Part shown: in pieces, positions 43,764 through 53,130 of the stretch
How the letters are laid out: the number at the start of each line of letters is the position of its first letter
Numbering within the stretch: the stretch's first letter is position 1
Origin: Bacteroidota bacterium
GTDB lineage: Bacteria > Bacteroidota > Ignavibacteria > Ignavibacteriales > Ignavibacteriaceae
Reading direction: 5' to 3'
Length of the DNA: 64,000 bases
Assembly (NCBI GenBank): GCA_021777835.1
Contig: JAJYDC010000001.1
Coordinates: forward strand, 62,001 to 126,000
Program-made: the position numbers and the translations under genes
The notes under the pieces: generated by a model
Told to the model about the DNA's origin: nothing
Seen by the model: only the letters and a program-made list of their open reading frames with translations
Databases searched by the model: none

Positions 43764-44717
43764 ATGCAAAATGAAAATATTAAGCTAGAAGATCTTTTAA
43801 GTAAAACTAAATCAGTACAGACTGATATTGGAAATATAAATAGTGTTGCTATTATTGGTGCCGGGGTTATGGGGCAGGGAATAGCTCACACCATTGCTGC
43901 CGCCGGTATGGATGTGCTAATGATCGAAAAGGACGCCGCGCATTTACAAAAGTCAAAGGCAGATTTAGCCGAGTCTATCGACCGTGAAATTAAACGATGG
44001 GCTATGACTAAAACGGAAAAGAAATCTATTCTGAGCCGTATAAAATGGGAACTATCACTTAATTCAGTTAATGAGTATGACTTGATAATTGAAGCAGTCG
44101 ATGAGGATTTCAACCTCAAACAGCTTATCTTTATGGAGCTAGACTCAATTGCAAAAAAGGAAACTATCTTTGTCTCTAATACTTCTACATTAAGCCTTAC
44201 GAAATTATCTGAAACAACTAGCAGACCGGAGAAAATTATTGGAATGCACTTCCTCCATCCCGTTCCAAAAATTCCAATGGTTGAATTAGTAAAATGTCTG
44301 CACACTTCAAACAAAACTGTAGAATTAGTTAAAGCATTTGCAGCCAAGATTGGCAAGACCCCTGTTGAAGTTTATGAATACCCCGGTTTTGTGACTACTC
44401 GCGCTATTGTACCCCTTTTAAATGAAGCAATGTATATATTACTTGAAGGCGTAGCTACCGCACCCGATATTGACACCGCAATGAGACTTGGTTATAACTT
44501 CCAGTATGGCCCTCTTGAAATGGCTGATATGATGGGACTTGATGAAGTACTTGCCTGGATGGAAACTTTATGGAAGACTCTCGGAGAGCCTCGTTATCGT
44601 GCTTGCCCTATTCTTAGAAAGCTAGTAAGAGAAAGAAAGCTTGGTAAGAAAACTGGCGAAGGCTTTTATAAGTACGATGATAACGGGAAAATTATATCTG
44701 ATAAAATTGCAGAATAA
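43764..44717 (+). CDS. 3-hydroxyacyl-CoA (3-hydroxybutyryl-CoA) dehydrogenase
   Basis: 317 residues. NAD-binding motif VAIIGAGVMGQGIA, then EAVDEDFNLKQLIF, SNTSTLSLTKLSE, the catalytic His-Glu pair region GMHFLHPVPKIPMVELV, and the C-terminal helical domain (DIDTAMRLGYNFQYGPLEMAD, KTGEGFYKYD). It carries about 27 extra N-terminal residues before the Rossmann strand. It oxidises 3-hydroxybutyryl-CoA or reduces acetoacetyl-CoA. With acetate kinase 33 nt downstream, it points to acyl-CoA and acetate metabolism. Confidence 0.92.
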   Translation: MQNENIKLEDLLSKTKSVQTDIGNINSVAIIGAGVMGQGIAHTIAAAGMDVLMIEKDAAHLQKSKADLAESIDREIKRWAMTKTEKKSILSRIKWELSLNSVNEYDLIIEAVDEDFNLKQLIFMELDSIAKKETIFVSNTSTLSLTKLSETTSRPEKIIGMHFLHPVPKIPMVELVKCLHTSNKTVELVKAFAAKIGKTPVEVYEYPGFVTTRAIVPLLNEAMYILLEGVATAPDIDTAMRLGYNFQYGPLEMADMMGLDEVLAWMETLWKTLGEPRYRACPILRKLVRERKLGKKTGEGFYKYDDNGKIISDKIAE

Positions 44718-44750
44718 AATTATAAACTTAAAATTAGTATAGATAATTAT

Positions 44751-45968
44751 ATGAAAATCCTTGTTCTAAATTGCGGAAGCTCATCAATTAAATATCAATT
44801 TATTGACACTAAAGAAAAAGTTGCTCTTGCCAAAGGAGTCGTTGAAAGAATCGGTATGAGTAGCGCAGTGCTTTCGCATTCTCGCTACGACGGTGATGGT
44901 ATAAAAATAGTCGGCGAAATACTCGACCATACAATTGCCATTGAATATGTCCTTGGAGTTATGCTAAGTAAGAACCATGGCGTTATTGACGATAAAGAAG
45001 ATATTGAAGCAGTCGGGCATAGAGTAGTTCACGGCGGTGAAACTTTCTCTGACTCTGTCTTAATTACTGATGAAGTTATGCAGGCTCTTCAAGATAATAT
45101 CGAATTAGCACCTCTTCATAATCCTCCAAATATTAAAGGTATCCAAGCAGTAAAAAGAATTTTACCTAACGTACCCCAATGCGCCGTTTTTGATACAGCA
45201 TTCCACACGAAAATGCCTCCTAAGGCATTCTTATATGGAATCCCTTATGAACTTTATAAGAAGCATAAAATTAGGAAGTATGGCTTTCATGGAACTTCTC
45301 ATTCTTATGTTGCTCATAAAGCTGCAGAGGTATTAGGAAAGGATATTAAAGAGCTGAAAATAGTTACTGCTCATCTTGGAAATGGATGCAGCATGTCAGC
45401 CGTTCAAAATGGCGTTTCAGTTGACACGACTATGGGATTTACTCCTCTTGAAGGCTTGATTATGGGAACTAGAAGCGGTGACGCTGATCCATCTCTTATC
45501 CTTTATATAATGGGCAAGGAAGGTCTCTCATTAAGCGAAGCTGGAACTCTCCTAAACAAGCATAGCGGCTTAATCGGAATAAGCGGTGTAAGCAGCGATA
45601 TGCGTGAATTAGTGGCAGCCGTTAAAGAAGGAAATAAGCGTGCTAAATATGCTTTTGATATATTCTGCTATAGAATAAAGAAATATCTTGGCTCCTACGC
45701 AGCAGCTATGGGCGGACTTGATGCATTCGTTTTTACCGGCGGTATTGGAGAGAATTCTTCAGAGGTAAGAGCGGAAGTATGCGCCGATCTACAATTCTTA
45801 GGAATTGAACTAGATGAAAATAAGAATAATTCAAGTGCCGAAATCATTTCCAAACCTTCATCTAAGATCCCAGTGTTACGGATACCGACCAATGAAGAGC
45901 TTGTTATTGCTATCGATACAGGTCGAATAGTTGAAGGCTTAAAACATTCAAACCCGCTAACTAATTGA
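44751..45968 (+). CDS. ackA: Acetate kinase
   Basis: 405 residues. ASKHA-fold motifs: VLNCGSSSIKYQF, HRVVHGGE, FDTAFH, RKYGFHGTSHSYV, HLGNGCSMSAV (ATP site), TMGFTPLEGLIMGTRSGDADP and FTGGIGENSSEVR. It makes ATP and acetate from acetyl phosphate. No phosphotransacetylase is seen beside it. It lies 33 nt after the hydroxyacyl-CoA dehydrogenase, with a poor ribosome site, so co-transcription is likely. Confidence 0.96.
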   Translation: MKILVLNCGSSSIKYQFIDTKEKVALAKGVVERIGMSSAVLSHSRYDGDGIKIVGEILDHTIAIEYVLGVMLSKNHGVIDDKEDIEAVGHRVVHGGETFSDSVLITDEVMQALQDNIELAPLHNPPNIKGIQAVKRILPNVPQCAVFDTAFHTKMPPKAFLYGIPYELYKKHKIRKYGFHGTSHSYVAHKAAEVLGKDIKELKIVTAHLGNGCSMSAVQNGVSVDTTMGFTPLEGLIMGTRSGDADPSLILYIMGKEGLSLSEAGTLLNKHSGLIGISGVSSDMRELVAAVKEGNKRAKYAFDIFCYRIKKYLGSYAAAMGGLDAFVFTGGIGENSSEVRAEVCADLQFLGIELDENKNNSSAEIISKPSSKIPVLRIPTNEELVIAIDTGRIVEGLKHSNPLTN

Positions 45969-46087
45969 TTACCATCAAGGTCTTTCACCGATTTTAGAGG
46001 TTTTAATTTAACTTCCTATTATATTTGTAACCGTATAATTATTCCGTATTCAATAATCTTTTACAATTCAAAGTTGACTAGTATCCA

Positions 46088-46687
46088 ATGAACCTTGAAC
46101 TCTTTCTTCTATCCTTCATTCCATTATTTGTAGCGATTGATATAATCGGTACTGTCCCGATTTTCCTTGGTTATACTCATGGAATTGAAGTAAAGAAAAT
46201 CAGAAAGCTAGTGCTTGAAGCGCTTATAACAGCTTTTATAGTTGCAAATCTTTTTTTAATAAGCGGAAATCTAATACTCACATTTCTCGGTATAACCATT
46301 GACGATTTTAGAATTGCAGGGGGCATTATTCTGCTCATCCTTTCAATAACTGATATTCTTTCTTCTTCTGAAAGTAGAAGAAATCCGAATACTGATATCG
46401 GAATCGTTCCTTTGGGGGTTCCACTTATAATGGGTCCGGCTGCCCTGACAACGATAATAGTCCTTGTTAATAACTATGGATATCTTGCTACAATTATCTC
46501 TATGGCATTAAATCTTTTAATAGTTGGCATTATTTTATTCAATGCAAGATGGTTGATTAAATTGATAGGCGACGGTGGAGCAAAAGCTTATGCTAAACTA
46601 TCATCTCTATTCCTGGCTGCTATTGCAGTGATGATGATTAGAGTTGGAGTAGTTCACATTATCAGCTTAATGAAGTGGACACACTAG
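46088..46687 (+). CDS. MarC family membrane protein
   Basis: 199 residues, six membrane helices in two sets of three. Family motifs: FVAIDIIGTVPIFLGYT, LGITIDDFRIAGGIILL, then IVPLGVPLIMGPAALTTIIVL. The MarC/NAAT family has been linked to amino-acid export in Thermococcus, but its function in most bacteria, including E. coli MarC, is unsettled. It stands in a run of same-strand genes with no obvious functional link. Confidence 0.9.
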   Translation: MNLELFLLSFIPLFVAIDIIGTVPIFLGYTHGIEVKKIRKLVLEALITAFIVANLFLISGNLILTFLGITIDDFRIAGGIILLILSITDILSSSESRRNPNTDIGIVPLGVPLIMGPAALTTIIVLVNNYGYLATIISMALNLLIVGIILFNARWLIKLIGDGGAKAYAKLSSLFLAAIAVMMIRVGVVHIISLMKWTH

Positions 46688-46812
46688 ATCTCTTTTTTCT
46701 ACACTCAAATTTCTATCTATTTACTTCAGTCAGTCTAGCACTACTTCCTTTTTCCAAAGATTATTTGCTATTAAATATTTATCTTTAAAATAATAAAAAT
46801 CTGAGGGATGAG

Positions 46813-47601
46813 ATGGACTTAGGTATAAAAGGAAAAGTCGCTTTAGTAACAGCATCAAGCAAGGGAATCGGCAAAGCAGTTGCAGATGAATTAGCTAGCG
46901 AGGGATGTATTGTTGCTATTTGCTCTAGGAACAAAGAAGATCTTATTAATGCTGCTTCGGATATTAAAAGAAAATTCAACGTCGAACCCTTTTGGGCTGT
47001 TTGTGATCTTAATAAACAAAAAGATATTGAAAATACTGTTGAGTCTGTTACAAAGCAGTTTGGAAAGATAGATATACTTGTAAATAACTGCGGCGGCCCG
47101 GAAGCAGGTAATTTTAGAGACCTTACTGATATTAATTGGCAATCTGCATTTGAACAGGTACTCTTGAGCACCGTGAGATTTTGTAATCTGATTGTCCCGG
47201 AAATGATTCTGCGTGAATGGGGGAGAGTTATCAATATAACTTCACTTACTGTATTGCAGCCGGTTGATAACTTGATGCTCTCAAATTCGTTGCGCACCGG
47301 ACTTATTGGATTTGCAAAATCCCTTAGCAACGAAGTAGCAAAGTATAATATAACCGTAAACAATATTGCCCCGGGTTATACTTTAACTAACCGTTTATAT
47401 GACCTTGCTGTTCATAACGGAAAGAAAAGCGGCAAGTCTCATGAAGAAATACTAGCGGACATGGCTAAAGAAATTCCGATGAATAGATTGGCTAGTCCGG
47501 ATGAAATTGCTTCAAGTGTTCTCTTCTTGGCTTCGAAACAAGCAAGTTATATTACAGGAAATACAATTCACGTTGACGGCGGTTTAATTAAAGGCATTTA
47601 A
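46813..47601 (+). CDS. Short-chain dehydrogenase/reductase (BKR-like) with altered catalytic residues
   Basis: 262 residues, a full SDR fold: VTASSKGIG cofactor loop (TG replaced by TA), NNCGGPEAG in place of NNAG, WGRVINITSLTVLQP, the C-terminal PMNRLASPDEIASSVLFLAS, and YITGNTIHVDGG. The catalytic serine is at 144, but the tyrosine expected at 157 is serine and the lysine at 161 is arginine (LMLSNSLRTG). This matches a known BKR-like SDR subgroup that lacks the standard tetrad. It is often named FabG, but that activity should not be assumed. AGGGATGAG precedes the ATG. Confidence 0.88.
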   Translation: MDLGIKGKVALVTASSKGIGKAVADELASEGCIVAICSRNKEDLINAASDIKRKFNVEPFWAVCDLNKQKDIENTVESVTKQFGKIDILVNNCGGPEAGNFRDLTDINWQSAFEQVLLSTVRFCNLIVPEMILREWGRVINITSLTVLQPVDNLMLSNSLRTGLIGFAKSLSNEVAKYNITVNNIAPGYTLTNRLYDLAVHNGKKSGKSHEEILADMAKEIPMNRLASPDEIASSVLFLASKQASYITGNTIHVDGGLIKGI

Positions 47602-47707
47602 TATAAGTTGATTTGTATAATATTAACTTCCAAAGTTCAAATAATATAAACTTTCTTTACGAATTGAATAAATAATCATTGAATAACTGTTTACACAAAC
47701 TAAGTAT

Positions 47708-49261
47708 ATGATTGTAAGACGTGATTTATCAATACCTCCTGAATTCATAAATACTAAGGAGTTTCTATATAAAGCCGCTGCCCAAAAACTTGGACTGGCT
47801 ATAGAGGAAATATCTGCAGTAATTATACAACGACGATCCATTGATGCTCGTAAACGTGAACCCGTATTCTTTGTACAAGCGGATATATTTGTAAATGAAT
47901 TACCATCAGAGGTAAAAGATGAAATTACTTATAAACCAATTACTAATGATAAAGAAGTAATAATTATTGGCTCTGGACCTGCCGGGATGTTTGCAGCTTT
48001 ACGATGCATTGAGCTGGGTATAAAACCAATTATCTTTGAACGAGGCAAAGACGTTAGGGAACGAAGAAGAGATCTTCGTGCAATTCAACAAAACCATATA
48101 GTTAATCCTGATTCAAATTATTGCTTTGGCGAAGGCGGAGCAGGTACTTATAGTGATGGTAAACTTTATACGCGGGCGACTAAACGAGGCAATGTTAAAA
48201 AAATACTAAACGTGTTTGTCTATCATGGCGCAGATAAAGATATACTTATCGACGCACATCCTCATATCGGTTCTAATAAATTGCCTAATATTGTCACAGC
48301 GATTAGAAACACAATAATTAATAACGGCGGCGAGTTTCACTTTAATTCTCGAGTGACAGATTTAATTGTGAAAGACGCAGTAATAATTGGAGTCAAAATA
48401 AATGATGTAAATGAATATTATGCCAAAGCCGTTATCTTAGCAACTGGCCACTCCGCTCGCGATATTTATAGCCTGTTAAATGAAAAGAATATATTAATTG
48501 AGCCAAAATCATTTGCAATGGGAGTTCGAATTGAACATCCGCAATCTTTAATTGATGAAATTCAATATCATACAAAACATAAGAACGAAAATTTACCTCC
48601 GGCTGCTTATAATGCTGCTTGTAACATAGGCGAAAGGGGAGTATACTCTTTTTGCATGTGCCCTGGAGGTATTATTGTACCTGCTGCTACTGCTCCCGGA
48701 GAAATTGTTTTGAATGGTATGTCCCTTTCAAAAAGGGATTCTCCTTTCGCCAATTCAGGATTTGTTGTAACTGTTAGCCCTAATGATTGGAAAAGTTATA
48801 ATAAATATTCCCCATTATCAGCTTTAATGTTTCAAAAAGATTTGGAGAGCTTAGCATTTAAATTAGGTAATAATTCTCAATCAGCTCCTGCTCAAAGAGT
48901 AACTGACTTTGTAAATAAAAAAAACTCATCGGCATTACCGAAAACTTCCTATATACCAGGTGTAATTTCTGTCCCGTTGCATGAAGCCCTGCCTGAATTT
49001 ATATCTGCTGCTTTACGAAATGGAATTCTTGAGTTTGAAAAAAAAATGAGGGGGTATTATTCAGAAGAAGCTGTTGTGCTCGCTGTAGAAAGCAGGACTA
49101 GCTCACCGTTGAGAATTCCGCGTGAAAATGAAAACCTAATGCATCTTCAGATTAAAGGTCTATTCCCGGCTGGAGAAGGCGCCGGATATGCTGGAGGTAT
49201 AGTCTCCGCAGCAATTGATGGGGAAAATTGTGCGGATGCTGCAGCAAAATACATTTATTAA
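47708..49261 (+). CDS. FAD-dependent dehydrogenase of COG2509 type
   Basis: 517 residues. An N-terminal domain (about 1-75, KLGLAIEEISAVIIQRRSIDARKREPVFF) precedes the FAD site IIIGSGPAGMFAALRC. It is followed by FERGKDVRERRRD, NYCFGEGGAGTYSDGKLYTR, VILATGHSARDIY, PKSFAMGVRIEHPQ and a C-terminal LFPAGEGAGYAGGIVSAAIDG. These mark the COG2509 group of flavoproteins, whose substrate is unknown. Convergent with the GH13 gene (54 nt between stops). Confidence 0.9.
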   Translation: MIVRRDLSIPPEFINTKEFLYKAAAQKLGLAIEEISAVIIQRRSIDARKREPVFFVQADIFVNELPSEVKDEITYKPITNDKEVIIIGSGPAGMFAALRCIELGIKPIIFERGKDVRERRRDLRAIQQNHIVNPDSNYCFGEGGAGTYSDGKLYTRATKRGNVKKILNVFVYHGADKDILIDAHPHIGSNKLPNIVTAIRNTIINNGGEFHFNSRVTDLIVKDAVIIGVKINDVNEYYAKAVILATGHSARDIYSLLNEKNILIEPKSFAMGVRIEHPQSLIDEIQYHTKHKNENLPPAAYNAACNIGERGVYSFCMCPGGIIVPAATAPGEIVLNGMSLSKRDSPFANSGFVVTVSPNDWKSYNKYSPLSALMFQKDLESLAFKLGNNSQSAPAQRVTDFVNKKNSSALPKTSYIPGVISVPLHEALPEFISAALRNGILEFEKKMRGYYSEEAVVLAVESRTSSPLRIPRENENLMHLQIKGLFPAGEGAGYAGGIVSAAIDGENCADAAAKYIY

Positions 49262-49315
49262 TCTCCGTTATCCAAGATGGTTCTGATTTCTTCTAATGTT
49301 GTGAGTTAAAAGAGT

Positions 49316-52300
49316 TTATCGTGTTTTCTTATTACTCTTTTTAATTTTCGCAGTCTTCTCTTGTTTTTTCTTTGTCGCTATTTTCTTAATTGAAGTCCTT
49401 TTCTCAACCACTTTTGTGGATAACAACTCCTTAAAGGTAATTAATTTATAACCTGATTCCTTAGATTTATCCTTTAATCCTTGAAGCGTATCTAATGCTG
49501 TTTCAAGCCCATTACTTACTTTAACTCCCGTATCTTTCAACTTGGATCGCGATATCTTTTGCTTTGGCGCTAATGATCCCGCCGATTCAATGTGATTCTT
49601 AGATTCTTCAGCTATTATAGAAAGAATAAATATCCAATTAACAAGCTTATCGAAGCGTTCTTTATTAAAATATATTGTCTCATTGAATTCATTTAGCATA
49701 AGATAAGCGTATACTTCACGGTTATTTATCAACTCTGAAATAAAAGTACTTTCTTTACCCTTAGAAGTTATTTCTTTGCTCTGAATAAGATTACTCTTTG
49801 TTAGTAGTGCTTTAATTAAAGTTGATTCTTCAAAAAGTTTGTCAACACTATGTCCCGCTTCTTTAAATATATTTATCAATTCCTTATCAAATAATAGTTC
49901 TTCAAACAACAACCCGGCATTGTTTCTTGATTGCACAGAGTATAAAGTGTTTTTCAAAATAAAGTATGTAAATAAAACTTCATCTTCCTTGTGATGGTTA
50001 TCTTTTGAAAGAATTAAATCTGAGAGTGGCAATCCAATTAACCTTGATTGCTTTTTCGTATTTTGCAAATGACTATAAGCATGGTTTATCCCGATTAAGT
50101 CCTTTATAAGCCCGCTTACTACCTCATTAATGTCGATAGTAATATTTCTTAACGTTTTAATTTCAGTAAGTGTTCTATTAAATCTTTCTCTTAGTACAGT
50201 AGAAATCTTTACCTCGGGATAACCTATTTTAGCCACATCGTATTCAAAACATACAATATTAAGTTCTGCAAATGTCTCTTTGCATAGTAGATAATTAAGT
50301 GACTCATGTAATGGAGAAAGTTTCATTTCTTCTAACCTTTGTGAGATTGAAAAAACTCCTTCTCCTTTAATTAATTGGAATAATTTCGCATAATCTCCTG
50401 TTATATCATAAATTTCATTAAAATTAATTAGTGCTCTATATTCGTAACCTGAAAGGGAAACGTAAATCCCGTTTTCATATATTTCAGAACCGGACAATAA
50501 ATACTCTAGCCCTGTTTTGTGATCTTTACAGGAATAATAATAAGGATGTTCTGTCTTTAGTTGCAATGCTTCAGAGAGTTTTACGATTCTTTTATTAGAA
50601 CCATTGCTATTATTATTTTTAATTACTGAGTGATTTATAGTGCCGCTGCATTGATCGTATGCATTGTTATATATGACTAGAGCTCTTTCGTTTCCTTCGC
50701 GATTTGTATAGGCAAATACGTTTTCATTTACTCCGCCCGTATCTACATTAAAATCATAAAATTCAAAGTTAGCTACTTGACTGAATAAGGATCTCCTTTT
50801 CATCAAAGGAAATATTTCCGCTTCATGTCGCCTTATTAAATTCTCGTCAACTAGTTCATCATAATATGCTTTTTTATATTCCATACCGTATTTTTCAGAA
50901 AACCCTTCAATTTGCCCATGTGCAAACATCGGAAGCCCGGGAAGCGTAATCATTAATATTACTACACCAAAATATTTATCTCCTTTTCCAAATTGATTAA
51001 CTGCAGTTTCTTCATCTGGATTGCTCATGAAATTAACATATCGCTTTAGGATTTCTGGGTTAAAATCTAATGTATTTTTAATAAGCTCACGGTATTTACT
51101 GTTTTCTTCTTTCATCAGCATATGCATGAAAGCACTGTTGTAAACTCTATGCATGCCTAGTGTACGAACGAAGTATCCTTCCATTAACCAAAATGCTTCA
51201 GCGAGTAGCAGCGTGTTCGGCATTTCGGAATTAATGCGATCAACTACTTCACGCCAAAATTCCCCCGGCATTGCTTCATCAAATGCTTGTCTGGTCATTC
51301 CATAATCAGAACGGGAAGGAATTGCACCACCGGTACCGGGCTCAGGGAACCATAGTCTCTGATAATGCTTCTTTGATAATGTCATTGCCGCATCAAAGCG
51401 AATTATCGGAAACTTTTTTGCCACATGAAGTATCGTTTGAATCAAAGACTCCCTAACTTCCGGATTAAGCAAATTAAGTTGCGCCGTATCATTCCAGGGC
51501 ATGTGTGTTCCGTCGTTGCCATGATAAATGTATTTTACGGAACCAGTCAAATTGTCGCGCCGTTGAAATACAACTGCAGCATCTTCTCGGGAATAGTATT
51601 TGTCTTCTATCCTTATCTCAACCCGGCTGTCATCTGATAAATTTGGACTGTAAAATGTATAATTTGGATATGGAGAGACGTCAGTCTGTATAAAATATTC
51701 AGGTTTCTCTATTACCCATTTTGAATATGTACCTGTATGATTAGGTACCATATCGCTGGCTAATCGAATACCGCGAAGTCCGGCTCTATATTTAAGATTT
51801 TGAAATGAGTCTTCTCCTCCTAGATCACTAGCAATTACATAATCGAATAATGAGTATGCAGATGATGCAGCTTCAGGATTCCCCGTTAGCTGTTTTATTT
51901 TACGCGATGCACTGCTTCTTTCCCATATTCCGATTAACCATAATGCTGAAAAGTTCCATTTGACTAGTGAGTCTAATTCTTCATCAGGAATTTGATCCAG
52001 CCGAACGATCTGCCTTTTGTATTTCTTAGAAAGCTGATCCAGCCATACATAACTGTTTTTGGCTATCATTACAACCTTCGGCATCCAGTCAATATCTTGT
52101 GTGAATTTTTCAATCTCAGAATTATAGTATTCTCTTTCTATTTCAGATAATTTATCTCCTGCAGCAAGTCTTGATTTAAGCTTATTCAAATAATCAAGGT
52201 CAAATTCGTAAACAGGTACAGGCGGAGTTGGTTTGTCGAATCCGCCATGCTGTATAAATAATCTAAAATCCTCTAATATTAAATCTCTACCGCTCAATAA

Positions 52301-53059
52301 ACGATCTAGAAATTTTTTTTTAATATAAATACTCCATCTCTCACGTATAAATTCTAATTGACCTTCTATACTGTGCGGACTCTCATTTATAGGCTCTTTT
52401 AGAAATGATATTAACGTAAGGTTACCTTTTCCAAATGGTTTTTCTCTTAAAAAATATTGTTCTATCGAGGCAATAAATTCCTTATATCTTGTCTTGTCTA
52501 TTAAGGTTTTATCTGAATAAAGTTCTTCAAGCGAAACAATGGCGGGGTTGCTATTTTCCAAATGAAGCAGAAGTAGTTCTTCTAATATAATTTCTTTGTT
52601 TGGCTTATTGTCTGTGTAGCCTTCAAGGTATTCTTCCGCTGTTGCTTTTCGATTATAAACAAGTAGAGGCGAAAATTCTTTCACAAATTGTAGCAGTACC
52701 TCATCTAAATTCTGACTACCTATCTCTTGAGATATATAATCAATGCCCCGTGCTAGTACACCTGGGTTTTCAATATCTTCATATATCCTTATTAAAAAAT
52801 GGCATATCTCGTGAATCAAACCAAGTGCATTTAGCTGCCCTGCCGAAGTAAGTTGTCTATGGTTGCCTTCTCTTTTTCTCGTCTCATTTATTTGCGATGC
52901 AAGAATTCTTGCCCGGTGAAAGTTTGCAATAATCAAATCTCCTGTTATTGAAAACAGAGATTCATCAATATGATATTTGCTCCGTGACTTATTAGAAACA
53001 TGAAAATCATACTTGATATTTTCACAAAACAAAGAGTCCAAGGAATTATTATTTTTCAT
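49316..53059 (-). CDS. Large GH13 (alpha-amylase family) protein, last gene of the amidoligase operon
   Basis: 1247 residues. A mostly helical N-terminal region (about 1-330) has no family I can name. The GH13 barrel follows (about 350-800) with DMVPNHTG, the nucleophile D556 in IIRFDAAMTL, the acid/base E621 in LLLAEAFW and D682 in FMSNPDEETA. The acid-to-nucleophile spacing (65 residues) is longer than in classic amylases. Next come a beta-rich segment and a helical C-terminal region (about 900-1200), ending in a lysine-rich tail. There is no signal peptide, so it should act in the cytoplasm on glycogen-like glucan or a sugar phosphate. It lies 71 nt downstream of the ATP-grasp-like gene on the same strand. 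The exact substrate or product is unknown. Confidence 0.85.
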   Translation of the reverse strand: MKNNNSLDSLFCENIKYDFHVSNKSRSKYHIDESLFSITGDLIIANFHRARILASQINETRKREGNHRQLTSAGQLNALGLIHEICHFLIRIYEDIENPGVLARGIDYISQEIGSQNLDEVLLQFVKEFSPLLVYNRKATAEEYLEGYTDNKPNKEIILEELLLLHLENSNPAIVSLEELYSDKTLIDKTRYKEFIASIEQYFLREKPFGKGNLTLISFLKEPINESPHSIEGQLEFIRERWSIYIKKKFLDRLLSGRDLILEDFRLFIQHGGFDKPTPPVPVYEFDLDYLNKLKSRLAAGDKLSEIEREYYNSEIEKFTQDIDWMPKVVMIAKNSYVWLDQLSKKYKRQIVRLDQIPDEELDSLVKWNFSALWLIGIWERSSASRKIKQLTGNPEAASSAYSLFDYVIASDLGGEDSFQNLKYRAGLRGIRLASDMVPNHTGTYSKWVIEKPEYFIQTDVSPYPNYTFYSPNLSDDSRVEIRIEDKYYSREDAAVVFQRRDNLTGSVKYIYHGNDGTHMPWNDTAQLNLLNPEVRESLIQTILHVAKKFPIIRFDAAMTLSKKHYQRLWFPEPGTGGAIPSRSDYGMTRQAFDEAMPGEFWREVVDRINSEMPNTLLLAEAFWLMEGYFVRTLGMHRVYNSAFMHMLMKEENSKYRELIKNTLDFNPEILKRYVNFMSNPDEETAVNQFGKGDKYFGVVILMITLPGLPMFAHGQIEGFSEKYGMEYKKAYYDELVDENLIRRHEAEIFPLMKRRSLFSQVANFEFYDFNVDTGGVNENVFAYTNREGNERALVIYNNAYDQCSGTINHSVIKNNNSNGSNKRIVKLSEALQLKTEHPYYYSCKDHKTGLEYLLSGSEIYENGIYVSLSGYEYRALINFNEIYDITGDYAKLFQLIKGEGVFSISQRLEEMKLSPLHESLNYLLCKETFAELNIVCFEYDVAKIGYPEVKISTVLRERFNRTLTEIKTLRNITIDINEVVSGLIKDLIGINHAYSHLQNTKKQSRLIGLPLSDLILSKDNHHKEDEVLFTYFILKNTLYSVQSRNNAGLLFEELLFDKELINIFKEAGHSVDKLFEESTLIKALLTKSNLIQSKEITSKGKESTFISELINNREVYAYLMLNEFNETIYFNKERFDKLVNWIFILSIIAEESKNHIESAGSLAPKQKISRSKLKDTGVKVSNGLETALDTLQGLKDKSKESGYKLITFKELLSTKVVEKRTSIKKIATKKKQEKTAKIKKSNKKTR

Positions 53060-53130
53060 GTATTCTTGATAAATTTTCTTAATGTTATTGCACTTTATCT
53101 AAAATTCATCCCCTGCGGCGGATTCAAAAT

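Noticed and set aside
46785-47363. 192-codon minus-strand ORF opposite the SDR gene
   Set aside because: The SDR frame shows all fold motifs; the long opposite frame is a by-product of codon bias.
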